In this document: positions 26,101 through 38,395 of the stretch, piece after piece
How positions within the stretch are numbered: position 1 is the first letter of the stretch
Layout: each line of letters opens with the position of its first letter
Origin: Didymodactylos carnosus
Taxonomy: Eukaryota > Rotifera > Eurotatoria > Philodinida > Philodinidae
NCBI GenBank assembly: GCA_905250885.1
Contig: CAJNOQ010000232.1
Location: forward strand, 1-61,159
Direction of reading: 5' to 3'
DNA: 61,159 nt
Notes under the pieces: model-generated
What the model saw: the letters and a program-made list of their open reading frames with translations, nothing else
The model's database searches: none
What the model was told of the DNA's origin: nothing
Made by a program: the position numbers and the translations under genes

Positions 26101-26802
26101 CAGTGAAGAAACGTTTGTCCTACAATTCTACTTATTGTACAACGCTAACCATTTCTATTGTTAAGAAACTACAAGAATAAGATTTCCGATAACGGAGTTA
26201 CGCAGGCGTATCGCAGCATCATGGACATATGTAGTTCATCTCAACTTAGTTTCTTGCATATCTGATTGGCATTTCATTTTCAAAAAAAATGTACACACCA
26301 ATCACATTCGTAAGTAATCAAATTAAGATGAGATATTGAGGTGAACGTGACTCTAAGTATGTAATTGGCCCAGAGAACAAATATCCTATGTTCGAATTAC
26401 ACTGTGAATACTCAAGATCCTGTACACAATGTTATTTGTCACGATAAATATCTTTTTCACCGTATCCTATGGTACGCGAATATATTTATATTATTATATA
26501 GGCAAAAGTTTCTATTATTTCTAAGTTTAATTACTTTAAGCTCTAACGAACAAATCTTTCTCAGAGAGACTAGCTGGGCTGAAAAGTTCGGTCATTACAC
26601 ATTCAGGCGTCACGTATCAACCTTAAACAAACAACTTTTGAGAACTAATTGAACCAAAATTCTTTCATATGTCACCGAGATCTGTACATGTTCTTCAAAA
26701 ATTAGAATTCTACAATGCGCCGTTATTAAACAATTCTGAAAGAGATGAAGGGGGAGGAGAGAATGTCGTTTATAAATATTATAAATAACCGTTGATACAT
26801 AT

Positions 26803-27408
26803 CAGAGGCCGAAATAAATCGAAAAATTCAGCATTCGGTTCGATTCGATCTTTAACTGAATCGAATCGAACTAGGAAACGTAGTTAAAGAGCATAGTGTC
26901 CTTTGATCATCAATGTAAAAAGATCTTTTGCTGTCTTCTTGATTGGTGTAAAAAAATGAAAAACTGTTTCTAAATTTGGTTCGTCTAATGAAACGATATT
27001 TCTGACTCCTTGTAGCTCAATTTTGGTCGAACGAGAATTCAGCGCCACTGATCAGAATGTTAACCACCGTTGTTCAAGTTTACTTAGATCCATCGATAGT
27101 GAATTATTTTTACATTCAATAGAAAATAATAAATGAAAGACTAATTCTATCAACAAGATATTTCTTATGAATATTCTTTTTCTTTGTTTTGCTTTAATCC
27201 ATGTTTCCAAGTTCTGGTCACAGAGATGGTAAGTTCACTCAAGTGTTCTAACTTGAAAGAATATATTCTGAACAAATGTTTCACACAAAAAAAAGAGAAT
27301 ACAAAGCTTCCATTTTGACTGAATTAAGTCGAATCGAACCGATTCAACATTTGAAAATGTCATCCGGATCGAATCGAGTTACATTTTCCTGATTCGTTTC
27401 GAACACTA
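26803..27408. mobile_element. 606-bp hAT-type element with perfect 8-bp target duplication
   Basis: The left end is CAGAGGCCGAAATAAATCG; the right end reads, inverted, TAGTGTTCGAAACGAATCAG. ATACATAT is present directly outside both ends (26795-26802 and 27409-27416). The subterminal GATTCGATTCGG-type words and CGAAACGAATCAGGAAAA are shared with the 133-bp MITE at 8744-8876. The interior has no transposase ORF, so this looks like a longer deletion derivative of the same family. Confidence 0.9.
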
Positions 27409-30400
27409 ATACATATCTAAATCGATTTGATGCTAAAATATTGGTCACTAACACTGATCGATCTCCATCCTTTCTATGTTGATTTCAAAATCAACAGAAT
27501 TGATTAACGTTTATTCCATCTATAACAAAACACACTTACATAATTATGTCAAAATTGATTAAGTACAAAATTGAATGATAATTATTTTTAGTACATGCTC
27601 TTTGCACTTTTATTTCATACCACATATAATATTTTCTTCCTTATTTTAGAATATGTGTCCATGCGATTTATTTGTATATTGTAAAATTATTTTAGACAGC
27701 GATCAAAACGCCATAGGTAATTTAGAACTATAATTAGGGACAATTTTTAATCAATTGTGTTATGTGATATCATCTATTTATACGACTATCACATCATAAA
27801 AATATGAAAGTGTTGCTCTTTTTTTATTCCCCTTCTTCGTCTTTAGGTGATAGTCAGTAAATTATAACAATAATCATAAACGGTTTCTAAAAGGAAAAAA
27901 AATTTATCAACCTGAACGATACATCCGTAAGGAGTTAAAAAAAAGAATAAAAAAAGAAAAAAAGAAAAAGACAAACTTCTCTTAAATTTCCATCTCATAA
28001 ACTACTAAAAATTAGAACAGATAAATCAAGATACAATCCGAGACATTGTTATTCTTCATAAACTGAACAATAACTTGTTTTAAACTCATTTTCAATGTTT
28101 CTAAGAACCAATTTTATTTAAGTTAATTTCACAGATACTCAAACTGTTTTGTTTTTGTTTCTATTAATTATTTGTGAACTCTTTAATACAAATCGATTTG
28201 TGATATTTAACCGACAAAAAGACAGAAGCGTGCGATTCATAATTGTTTTGCATCATATATCATGATTTTATTACATAATGCTGTCAATATCGTAATCCTA
28301 TTTAGTCTGTATCTATCGATATTTCGTGATAGTATAAGGTGCCGATTATATAAACTGCTAAATAGGCAAGAAAGATCGAAAATAAAAGTCTAATAAAAAA
28401 ATAAAGAGACTTTGACAGCATGACAAGAATAAAGCTGAAAAATATAAAAAGTTTGAATACCAAAAAAATCTCTTTTTAACAAAATAAAAAGAGAAGACAC
28501 TACTAAAAAAACGCTAATTTTCAATCAGTATTGCAAGATAAACAAATATTTTGTTAAAACCTATCTTTCTAAAGATATAAAAAGACATCATAGACTTGAG
28601 CTAGACATGGTCTATGTCATCGGTTTTCTCTGCTAAAAAGCTGCGACAGTTAACTAAAATTTATTGTTTACACGTTATCTCTCTAACATCAAAGGATAAC
28701 TTTTTTTTTTCTTCTCCTCATATCGATCTGTACCTATGTCTTCTTTATTTTCTTCTCTTTAATTTTAATTTTTTATTAACACCTTATCAAACTGGTCATC
28801 TAATTGGTTTATAAATTCTCTCACGATCTCACAAGTGAAATCTGTTTGTTTTGAATGAGCAAAATGTTCATGTTCTACTTTGTTTACATAAAATAAGTAG
28901 TATATCTCTATTTCAATATCTTTTTTTTTACACAGCTGGCTCTATTTTCTTCTAATTTAAAGTTAACTGCATCTTCAATTTCATCATAATCAGCAATTTG
29001 TGTGCTTTTTCTATTAAATAACAAGATCAATTTAATAACTATCATGAAATATTGATTGACTATTGTTATTCAATAATCGTCTTAAACTTAACAATATTAG
29101 AAGTGTTTGTTGTCAAATTTTCATATGATTTTAGACAAAAAACTTAAAACAAAAAAATACAAAATTAGTTTAAATATAAGGTGAAACAATTTTCATTGAA
29201 AAATGAGGATAGAGAAAAACATGTTTGCCGCTCAATATTTATATGTGTGTGACATATTCACTAACCCATAAATTATTTAATAATACCTATACACATATCA
29301 CTAAAATTATTTTTTCCATTTTTTTTTTATGTGTTTTTCTATCTTTGATCAGTGGCAACGGTTAACTTTTGATCAACTCACAATCAATTGTTATCACTGT
29401 ATTTATTTAACATCTATAATGATCTCAATGACATCATTGACCATACCAAAAAAAATAAGAATTTCATCAATATAAAATGCTTTAGAATCGAATTCACTTG
29501 AATTACGTTAATAAGCAGAAAAATGTGAAATTATGTTGAAAAAAGATCGTCTCTTCTTTTAGATTGTTGGATAAAACTTGAGTCGATTAATCGATTTTCT
29601 AGAAGTCATACTTTATAAAATAAAAAAAAGATAGTGTTAACCAAAGTCTGTTTAAGACGATGATAGTATCTATATCCTCAACCGTTATCTACATGTCTTT
29701 CCCACGTTAAAAACAATACACAGTGACATTTCAGGTGTATTAATTGACGGTCTTTTCATATTTGATCAACTACTGTAAGTATAGAGATATTAAACAAAAT
29801 TGCTAAAGGCAAAGACAAAACACTTTTTCTTGGCACAACGGGGGAGGGATTTTATACCTTTTTTTTTTTATAGTTTAATTATTACGTAACGATTCAATCA
29901 GTGGGAAGTTCTAAATGATTTGTTACAAACAGTTATTGAACTTTTCACTTTTTTTGGCTCAAGTCTAATTTACACAAACATTTTGGTTTGTTTTCATCTT
30001 TTTCTAAAAGATAGTACATTGAAAAAAAAATGTTTTCTCTCTTCCGTCTAGAAAAGAAAAGAAAAGAAGAAGAAATAAAAACGTTCATCGTACATTATAT
30101 ACTCGACGATTGGAGAATTATATTAAAAAAATTGGATTGGTTCATAATAAATAAAACAAAATAAAAAGTTGTGTAATTTATCAACTCGAAGATGCACAAA
30201 CATCGACCTGAGTAATAGTGATGAGTTATCATATATTGTGTGAAAAATCATTTGTAACATTATATAAACGGGACACTTGTGTAAGTTATATATTTCCCAT
30301 TTCAAATGTGATTATTAAAAGAAAAAAAAGTGTTATTTATCAAAAACTATCCACCTTTTTGGTGTGAGATTTCAAACATTTTTCGATTTTTTTCTTGTAG

Positions 30401-30478
30401 ATATTGTTTTATTTTAAAATGTACTAGTTGAAAAAAGACGACTAGTTTCTTCTATAAAAATATTATCAATCGAACATC

Positions 30479-32629
30479 ATGTTGGAAGATGAAAATTTAT
30501 TTACAAGATCATCTTTTCCATATTCAATGGCTGCTCTTACAGCGGCTGCCGCTGCTCATAACATGTACAATCCATTTTCATTTAACAGTTATAGTACAGA
30601 CAGTTATATAGGTATGTTTGTTGTGGTTTTGTGCAATTTTATTTTAAAGACAGACCAATTTCATATCAAATATCATCTTTTCGTTTGAAGAAAAAGTTTC
30701 CTAAGAGAACAGTAGGTAGAAATTTGTGCAATAATATTATCGGGAAAATTGTTAACCAAATTTGTAATAGAGAGATCAGCATAACAAAACTGTTAGATTT
30801 CAAATGTATGTGTAACAATTATATTTTCAATGAAAATGACATGTTCTAAAACATTTTTGTTTTTAGCACCAGATATAAAACGTGTGCGAGCAGATTCAAA
30901 AATTCAAGTAAAACTAGAAGATATTGATTTATGGAAACGTTTTCATGGTTTGGGAAATGAAATGATAATAACAAAAACTGGACGGTATGTTCATTTTTTT
31001 CCGCTTTTCACATGAAATAGTGTGAGAAAAAAGTCTTATCCTTTTCATTTATTTTATTTTATATAGAAAAAAATTAAAAAAAACCTAATAATCAGTTGAA
31101 TTTTTTGTTAATATGAAGTGTAATAGCAATCTGTCTTTTCTCACTGTACCATCTTGTATTAATTAAAAAAATCAAAACTAGACAGAGACAAAAAATATTT
31201 TTTTATTTTAGACGAATGTTTCCAACATTTCGAGTGACAATAAGTGGTCTTGATCTAAATACAAAATATATGTTGTTATTAGATATAGTACCAGTTGATG
31301 ATAATAGATACAAATATCATGAGTCAAGTTGGAATATATCGGGAAAAGCTGAACCCCATTTATTTGGAAGGTTGGTAATAATTGAAAGAGAAAAAAAGAG
31401 AAAATATTTATTTATATAATATTTTTAGATATTATGTACATCCTGATAGTCCGGCAACCGGTGCACAATGGATGAAACAGTGTGTTTTATTTAATAAAGT
31501 TAAAATCACAAATAATGCAATGCACAATCAAGGACATGTATTATAATAATAAATATTTATTTTTTAAAAATTTCATCTTTTAATTTTTATTCTAGATTAT
31601 TCTTAGTTCAATGCATCGTTATCAACCACGTCTACATATTGTTGAAGCATCCGATGTTTATTCTATTAGAACTGGCACATACAACACATTTACATTTGAT
31701 GAAACAGTTTTTATAGCTGTAACAGCCTATCAGAATGATCAAGTATGTCTGTATTGTATAATAGAGTGGTCTCATTATTCAAATACTCGTTATTTTTTAT
31801 TCATTTTAGATTACGAAATTAAAAATTAATCATAATCCATTTGCAAAAGGATTTCGTATGTATAATTTTCAATCATTCTTGAATCAAAGAAAGTTAATCT
31901 TTATTGGAAAATTTATTTTTTTTTTTCAGGTGAACAACCAACACATGGAAAAAGGTAAATAACAAAAAAAATTTATTTATTTTTCAATAGGATAAAATAA
32001 ATGTTGATCATTAAGAATAACATTGAACTACTTAAAATTTAGACAAGAAACTACTGATCTTTAACTCTTAATAAAATAAAAGGTAATTTTAATCATTTTT
32101 TTTAGGCATTTAACAAGTCTAAAACGTCATTGTGAGTCTAACAACGATAATGAGAAAAGATTAAAAACAGGTAACAATAATTATTAGTAACAATAATCAA
32201 TCGATTATTTTTATCTTCTTTTTCTTTAAAGATCATGTTGGTTCATCTCGATTATGCAAGAATGATTCATCATTAAATTCTACTCTACAACAATCAACTA
32301 CTTCTACTCCTATTACTTCATCTGTTATTGCTGATTCTACTACCTATCTTGATGAAAGTTATACATCCGGTGATAGTCCAACAAAAGATTATAAATATTC
32401 AATTTCTACACCATTAACTACATCCACAACTTATCCATCAAATATGTACAATTATGATACATCATCACCATTTTATATGAATCAAAAATTAAATTCTTAT
32501 TATGGTATGTCAAATACACCATTTCCATATAGTTCAGTAAATTTTGGACAATTTTCACGTTATTCAACTCAAACTTATCCGTATAATCTCTCATCACCAA
32601 CAAACTATAATGCATTTTTTAATCAATAA
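30479..32629 (+). CDS. T-box transcription factor, copy 1
   Basis: Nine exons (30479-30611, 30867-30984, 31212-31370, 31429-31537, 31596-31742, 31810-31855, 31930-31954, 32106-32170, 32232-32629) give about 399 aa. A short poly-alanine N-terminus ([15 protein letters not shown]) is followed by a complete T-box DNA-binding domain, roughly residues 50-250: [74 protein letters not shown]. The C-terminus is Ser/Thr/Tyr/Asn-rich and low in complexity, as in activation regions. T-box proteins are nuclear factors binding TCACACCT-like sites in embryonic patterning (family knowledge). Subfamily placement by eye is unsure: it has TBX2/4/5-like and TBX6-like features. It is paralogous to the next gene, 2.2 kb downstream on the same strand. 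Confidence 0.93.
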
Positions 32630-34850
32630 TAATATAATGTTTTTTTTTCTACATTAAATTTATCTATCTATTTTCGTATGTCTGTATATTTATTCTATTC
32701 TATAGAAATAAAATGATTGTTGAAACAACTCAAAAAAAAAAAGAAAAAGAAAAAGAAAGTCATTGCCATATTGTATGTACTTATTTTTTTGTTGAGGTGT
32801 TAAAGCGCATTTAGAATATTACCATAAAACAATACGTTTCATATACATCAAAATATCAATATTCTAATTGACTATGATATAGGAACAAATGTATTTTTAG
32901 TCTCAAGAGAAATAAATATGAACTAAATTTTGTTGGTGTTATGACATGAGCGAACAACAACAAAAAAAAGTTCTTTTTTTTTTTTCTCCAGCGAATGATC
33001 TCTATTTAATTTCTTAAAAGTCGCCGATATACATATGGTAACCCTAAAGGCGAACATTGAAGGTAGAAATAACTATGAAGCCAATCGAAAATTTGAACGA
33101 CTCACATGAATGATTATTTTAACACATCATAAAATATGTTTGAATATATAGATATGGGTATAATGGAACGAGCCAATAAAGAGAATATAAAAATATATCT
33201 TTTATTCACGTATATACATATAACTCATTCGTCTTTTTTGTATATAGTAGTTGCTAATAGGTTTTTGTGTACATTCCATTGATATAGAGAGAAGAAACAG
33301 AAATAAAAATAGATATGGGACATAAAATAAAATTTACCTGAGTAAATAGTTAAAAATTTTGTATTAATTTTTATATACAATTTCTCTGAGGTATGCAGCG
33401 AGTTTTTACTATTGTTAAGTGAAATGAACTGTAATTTATTTCGGATTGATACTTTGAAAAAAAAAAGAGAACGATTAAATGATCATAGTCTCATTTTTGA
33501 GTAGACAACTAATTAAAAATTAAAAATAGAGATTTTTCCTTCTCAAGCTAATTGTCGAACTTTATCCTACTTTACAGGTGTAGGATCTTTAGTGAATTAT
33601 TGGTAAAGTATATATCCGGTATTGTTTTACTATCATAATGGTCACAGAACGCACATCATTTAAAGCAGCATGTAATGGGCACATCACAGGATAAGCGAGC
33701 CGCAATAAATTACGCCTTAAACCTTTAATTTTTCTCAGAAAAATGCAACTATAGTAAAAATCTTGTCGGAATGGACTCTACAGGACTGAATTGTGTACTA
33801 AATTGCTCGGAAGATTTTATCCACATCCAGAAAATCTGGCAATAATATTCCAATATGTAAAAGTGATCTGTAAAGCTTTAAAATGATCAATTCTTTCTGT
33901 TATTCCTTGTCAGTTGCAATATCAAAAAGTTGAGGTATGCTTAGTGAAAAAAAGACAAATTCTCATTATTATTTAATGAAGTCACCGTTTATGGCATAAA
34001 AGTAGGTTCTAAAGACTTCTATCATGTACGGTACGGTTGAGAGTACTAACATCTTATGAAGTTTGATATTCTTAGTAAGTTTCGTTCAATAAACATTTTG
34101 AAACTTATCATTACTTTCTCTGAATATTTTAGACTAAAATAGTCAATACAATTCTTGTAAAGAATTTTAATCGAATCGTTTGTAAGACGATGAAGTATAA
34201 GATACAACTTTTCAACGGCAGTTTTTTCAATCTGAATATCTTTTTGCTATTTACACACCAAAACAATGTTCTAACAGCCGGCCGCCAAAGTCAACATGAA
34301 AAATATTTGAAAATCGTACTAGAAAATGTACAATCAGAACAAAAACATTGTGTTAATTGATTCTTAGAGAATATAATTTGATAGTGTTAACTTAGAATTA
34401 ATGAACAACGACTGTTTTATCTCTATTTAACAAAATAATTAATTTCTTTGGTATTTCCAGTTGAGATAATCGCAGTTAATGCGAAAACTGTTTTAGAGTG
34501 AAATACTTTTCTTTTTTCTAAATTGATAATCTCTCAACGCCTCAAATCTAGTCGACTACAACTAATAAGAAAATATTTTTTGGTTTTTTTTTCTGCATTG
34601 AGATTGGCTCTTTTTAACGCGTTTATCATACGTATATGACGTATTGGTTGGATTGGTCAGATAGAAAAATAATTCATGTAGAAGAAAGAAAAGAAAATTC
34701 TTGTTTCTCTTCTCTTCTCTTCTCTTGTCTCCTTTCGTAGGTAAAAAATTAGGAGGCATATGACCGACTTGAATTACGGGAGAACACATATGACAATCAA
34801 TTTTTAATATACATATTACGTAAAACACTATTTATTTAAATCTTTCTTGC
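32630..34850. other. 2.2-kb spacer between the T-box genes
   Basis: This stretch is AT-rich, with no credible gene. AATAAAATG at about 32706 is a plausible polyadenylation signal for the upstream gene. The minus-strand open frame at 34562-34828 overlaps a CTTCT/TCTCTT run and has no recognisable domain. One short T-box-derived relic lies at 33808-33845 and is listed separately. Confidence 0.6.
33808..33845 (+). pseudogene. T-box exon relic
   Basis: CGGAAGATTTTATCCACATC and the following CAGAAAATCTGGCAATA match the exon of the downstream T-box gene at 36016-36053 with about four differences. In that gene the stretch encodes [12 protein letters not shown] of the T-box domain. Neighbouring sequence does not continue the alignment convincingly and the frame soon ends. 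I read it as debris from a third tandem copy or a partial duplication. Confidence 0.55.
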
Positions 34851-37166
34851 ATGTTGTCATACACCGTTCAAGAACAATCAAATTCAACAACAAACATATG
34901 CTCATCATCTTTAACATCAAGAATATACAACGATGACGATATTTTTCATGTACGAAATAAACCGTTTACTTATCCGTCAATGTCAGCAGCCGCGGCAGCA
35001 GCAGCCACACATGGAATGTACACATCACAAGCATTTCCCGGATTTGGATTCGGTTTATACGACGATATCACACCCTTCTCTGGTAAAAGACTAATTAGAA
35101 TTCACTATTCATTTAGACTAGACAAGGGCTAAAATATTTTTTCCAATGGTTGTAGGAATTGTTAGGTCAGCGGCGTCTATCCCCACCTGGATATTGGACG
35201 CATTTGTACCATCTCGGAAGTTTGATCTCTCAGTGTATCACCTGAAAAATGAATTTCTATAGCAAAAATGCGTATCACCTTACTTTTGTTTAAGGCATTA
35301 CGCCTCAAGAGTCTCACAAGATAGACGCCCCTGTATTAGGTTTACATGTGAAAAAACATTTCTGAGTTCAAACTGAGCAGACTTCAACCCAGGTATTTCA
35401 ATATTTTATATTTTTTGAATTTTCTCATAATTTTTATTAGATCCCACACGATCCTCATTTGCTTTGGCAACAAAACGTGAACGTCCCGATCCAAATATTG
35501 ATGTTAAATTAGAAAATATGCATTTATGGAAAAAATTTGATGGAATTGGAACAGAAATGATTATTACAAAAAGTGGGAGGTATGTGCATACATCTACTTG
35601 ATGTGATGAGTCAAGTCAAATTTCAATGGGACTTTCTTTTTGTAACAACTTGTTAACACAGCTGGTAATAAAAAGAAGTTCAACTGTACAATATAGTGTT
35701 GACATTGATGATAGTTGATGTCTCTTATGAATTAGTAATATGAACTAATTAATTTTTCTGCTCAAGAGTTTCAAATTGAATGAGTTTTGCTTCTCAACAG
35801 GAAAGAATTAAGTTTGTTTTCCTCCATACTAAGTATGATGAGATGTTATATGTATGTGTTTAGAAGGATGTTTCCAATATTTAAAGTGACAGTGACAGGA
35901 TTAGATACAAATTCAAAATATATTATGTTTATGGATGTTGTACCAGTTGATAATAATCGATATAAATATCATAATTCTCAATGGATGATAACGGGTGCTG
36001 CTGAACCCCATATGCCCGGAAGATTGTATCCACATCCAGAAAATCCAGCAACAGGTAGTCAATGGATGAAACAATCAATATCATTTAATAAATTAAAATT
36101 AACAAATAATACCATGGATCAACAAGGACATGTAAGTAAATAGATTGTAATAATGATATTTTAATATATTTTCAATTATCACTATCTTATAAATAGATTG
36201 TCTTGAATTCTATGCATAAATATCAACCACGCTTACATATCATTCAAGCATCCGAACCATTATCAATACGACCGGATGCTGTTAATACATTTACATTTGT
36301 CGAAACAACATTTATTGCCGTAACAGCGTATCAGAATGAACAGGTTTGTATTTTCATATTTTTTAGTGAAAATCTTAATTTGGTCAACAGGATTTTTATC
36401 GTAAAACCATAAGTCGTGTTACAATTAATTGTCTTATTTTAGATAACTCGATTAAAAATTGATAATAATCCATTCGCTAAAGGTAAATAAAATAATCTTT
36501 GTTCCTACCTTATATATTAATGATTCTTTGACTTTATTAAGGTTTTCGCGATCACAATGGTCATAGTAGAAAGTATGTTTAAATTTGGTGTTTTTCATAT
36601 TGCTTCAATTTACTTTTTATTCCAGAGATACACGATCAATGAAACGAAGCAATCAATCCAATGATAATGGAAAAAAAATTAAATTAGGTAGTTACAAACC
36701 CATCCATAAAATGTCAAATAATCTGCACAATGAGTTTTTTAATTCAAAATTCTCTTTATTTTGTTGTTTAGAAATGTATACTCCTGATTCAAAACGTAGT
36801 AAATCTAGTAATGGTGATGATCTTACACCTGAATCGCCCACAATTCAAACTACAATCAATTCAACATCAACTCCGATTGCAGCAACAGCTGATTCAACCA
36901 CCTATTCCGATACGGATAACTATGATTTTCATACATACAGAGATTCAGCAAAAAATAGTTTATTAAACAATTACTATTATTCATCGCCAATATTTTCATC
37001 AAAATTTCAACAGTCATTTGCCAATCATCATCATTCATCTAGTTCATTTAGTCCGTATACGACGAATATTCCTGGTTTAACCAATCCATTTGCACGCTAT
37101 TCAACGAGTCCATTTAGTCCAACATACAATCCATATAGTCATCCACCTTTGTACTATTCATCCTAA
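34851..37166 (+). CDS. T-box transcription factor, copy 2 (TBX6-like features)
   Basis: Eight exons (34851-35082, 35441-35579, 35864-36131, 36197-36343, 36443-36482, 36542-36572, 36626-36687, 36772-37166) give about 437 aa. The N-terminus has poly-alanine ([15 protein letters not shown]) like its neighbour. The T-box is complete, roughly residues 95-300: [84 protein letters not shown]. LTNNTxDQQGH is typical of TBX6/VegT proteins (family knowledge). A basic stretch ([16 protein letters not shown]) may aid nuclear import. The tail is Ser/Thr/Tyr/Pro-rich and His-rich near [11 protein letters not shown]. Here one exon replaces copy 1's exons 3-4: copy 1 has an extra intron just after LFGR, or this copy lost it. 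Confidence 0.93.
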
Positions 37167-37366
37167 TAAATACATTGTACATTATAATTTTATTTGTTTT
37201 TTTGTTTGTGAAAGATATTATTTTAAAAAACCATAAGAGATAATATGTCAATGAAAAGTGAAATTTTTGTTGTTACTAGAATAAAAAACAAAAACCAAAA
37301 GAACTATGATAATGGGTACGAATCGCACAACAACACCTTATAATACAACAAATATCATTCAGGTGT

Positions 37367-38395
37367 TTGAAACAAAAACAATTCAACGAACTGCGTACAA
37401 CTCTCTCCTCCAGCCGACCAGGCTTAGTTCTATTCGTCGATTTTAGGTCAGCGTTCGACCGAGTTTGGCACGACGCATTGCTAGTAAAACTAGCTAGGCG
37501 CACTAGACGCAATTTCAGACTATTGCAAAAAATGGCTAATCGAACTAAATACAAAAAAGACAGAAGCAATGTTGATAAATGTTAAATATAACCGATCACC
37601 ATTTCAACTATCGTACAATGGTGAGACCATTTCATTTGTAAAAACTTTGAAGTACTTCGGGTATATGATTACTCCACGTCTCGGTCTTGGGAAGATGCTT
37701 ATTTCTCAGCGTCGTCTAATTGCTTCTTCGTTTCACGTTGTTTCTCGTCTTTTTTGTGGTTCTGGTATGTTGTCTATCAAACTTCGTCGCCGGGCTTTTT
37801 CGCTTTGTCTACCCCTTCTTTTATATGGTTAGCTCTATTGTTTTTCTATTTCACTGATATCCAACAATGAAAACTGTCCGATTTATATGCTTTTTATTTA
37901 AGACGAGTGTATGGTTTAGCTTTTCTCGATTATAGATTTTTTTCTTTAACTGTCGAAAGAACTTTAGTGGATCGTTTTTCTGCTTACTGGCTTAAATTTA
38001 TTTTCAAGTTTTCATTTTTTCCTGACAATATATCATTAACAGAAACATGAACAATGTACTCAAATTTTCAGCGTGATCGCAATTTGTGTCTAAGTGAATC
38101 TGCTTTACGTAGAAATTGTTGGGATTTGGTACAGTTCAAGTGGTTATTTTGTAAACCTAGTTTGTAACAGTCAGTGTGGTTCATTTCAACTAATTCCATT
38201 GGTCACAGACACTATCAGCAGACTTTTGAAAGATGTAACGGTCAGTGTGACCGAAAATATAAACAAAACTGGGATTCTCAACTGAGATACACTTTCTGTA
38301 TCAACAGTGTACATATACGCTTTTCACAGAAGTTCGAAAACTATGATTTTCCACATAATACTATAATCAAACTGCATTATATCAAAGTTCGTTGA
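37367..38395 (+). pseudogene. Decayed non-LTR retrotransposon reverse transcriptase
   Basis: The first fragment (37367-37585) carries FVDFRSAFDRVWHDALLVKL, a Jockey/R1-like RT block with the first catalytic Asp. The second (37569-37832) has the RT thumb-side motif VKTLKYFGYMITPRLGLGKM. The catalytic YxDD block that should lie between them is absent, which implies an internal deletion. Further downstream frames (to about 38395) are interrupted by stops. It sits about 200 bp after the second T-box gene, is 5' truncated, and cannot encode an active enzyme. Confidence 0.8.

Larger units (their letters stand above)
18738..30478. other. About 11.7-kb gene-poor intergenic region
   Basis: I see no convincing exon chain here. 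Open frames at 20729-21019, 21199-21504 and 26365-26652 are around 100 codons, lack recognisable domains, and have no partner exons. The stretch contains inverted-repeat elements (19462-20370, 22449-23121, 26803-27408) and, at about 20990-21015, a possible degenerate hAT end (AGTTGCGCCACTG). The part next to 30479 is strongly AT-rich with homopolymer runs. The minus-strand WD40 gene and the first T-box gene diverge from this region, so their regulatory sequences should lie in it, but none can be pinpointed. Confidence 0.6.

Noticed and set aside
26365..26652. 95-codon open frame
   Set aside because: Lies next to a transposon insertion, starts without an ATG, and has no recognisable motif.
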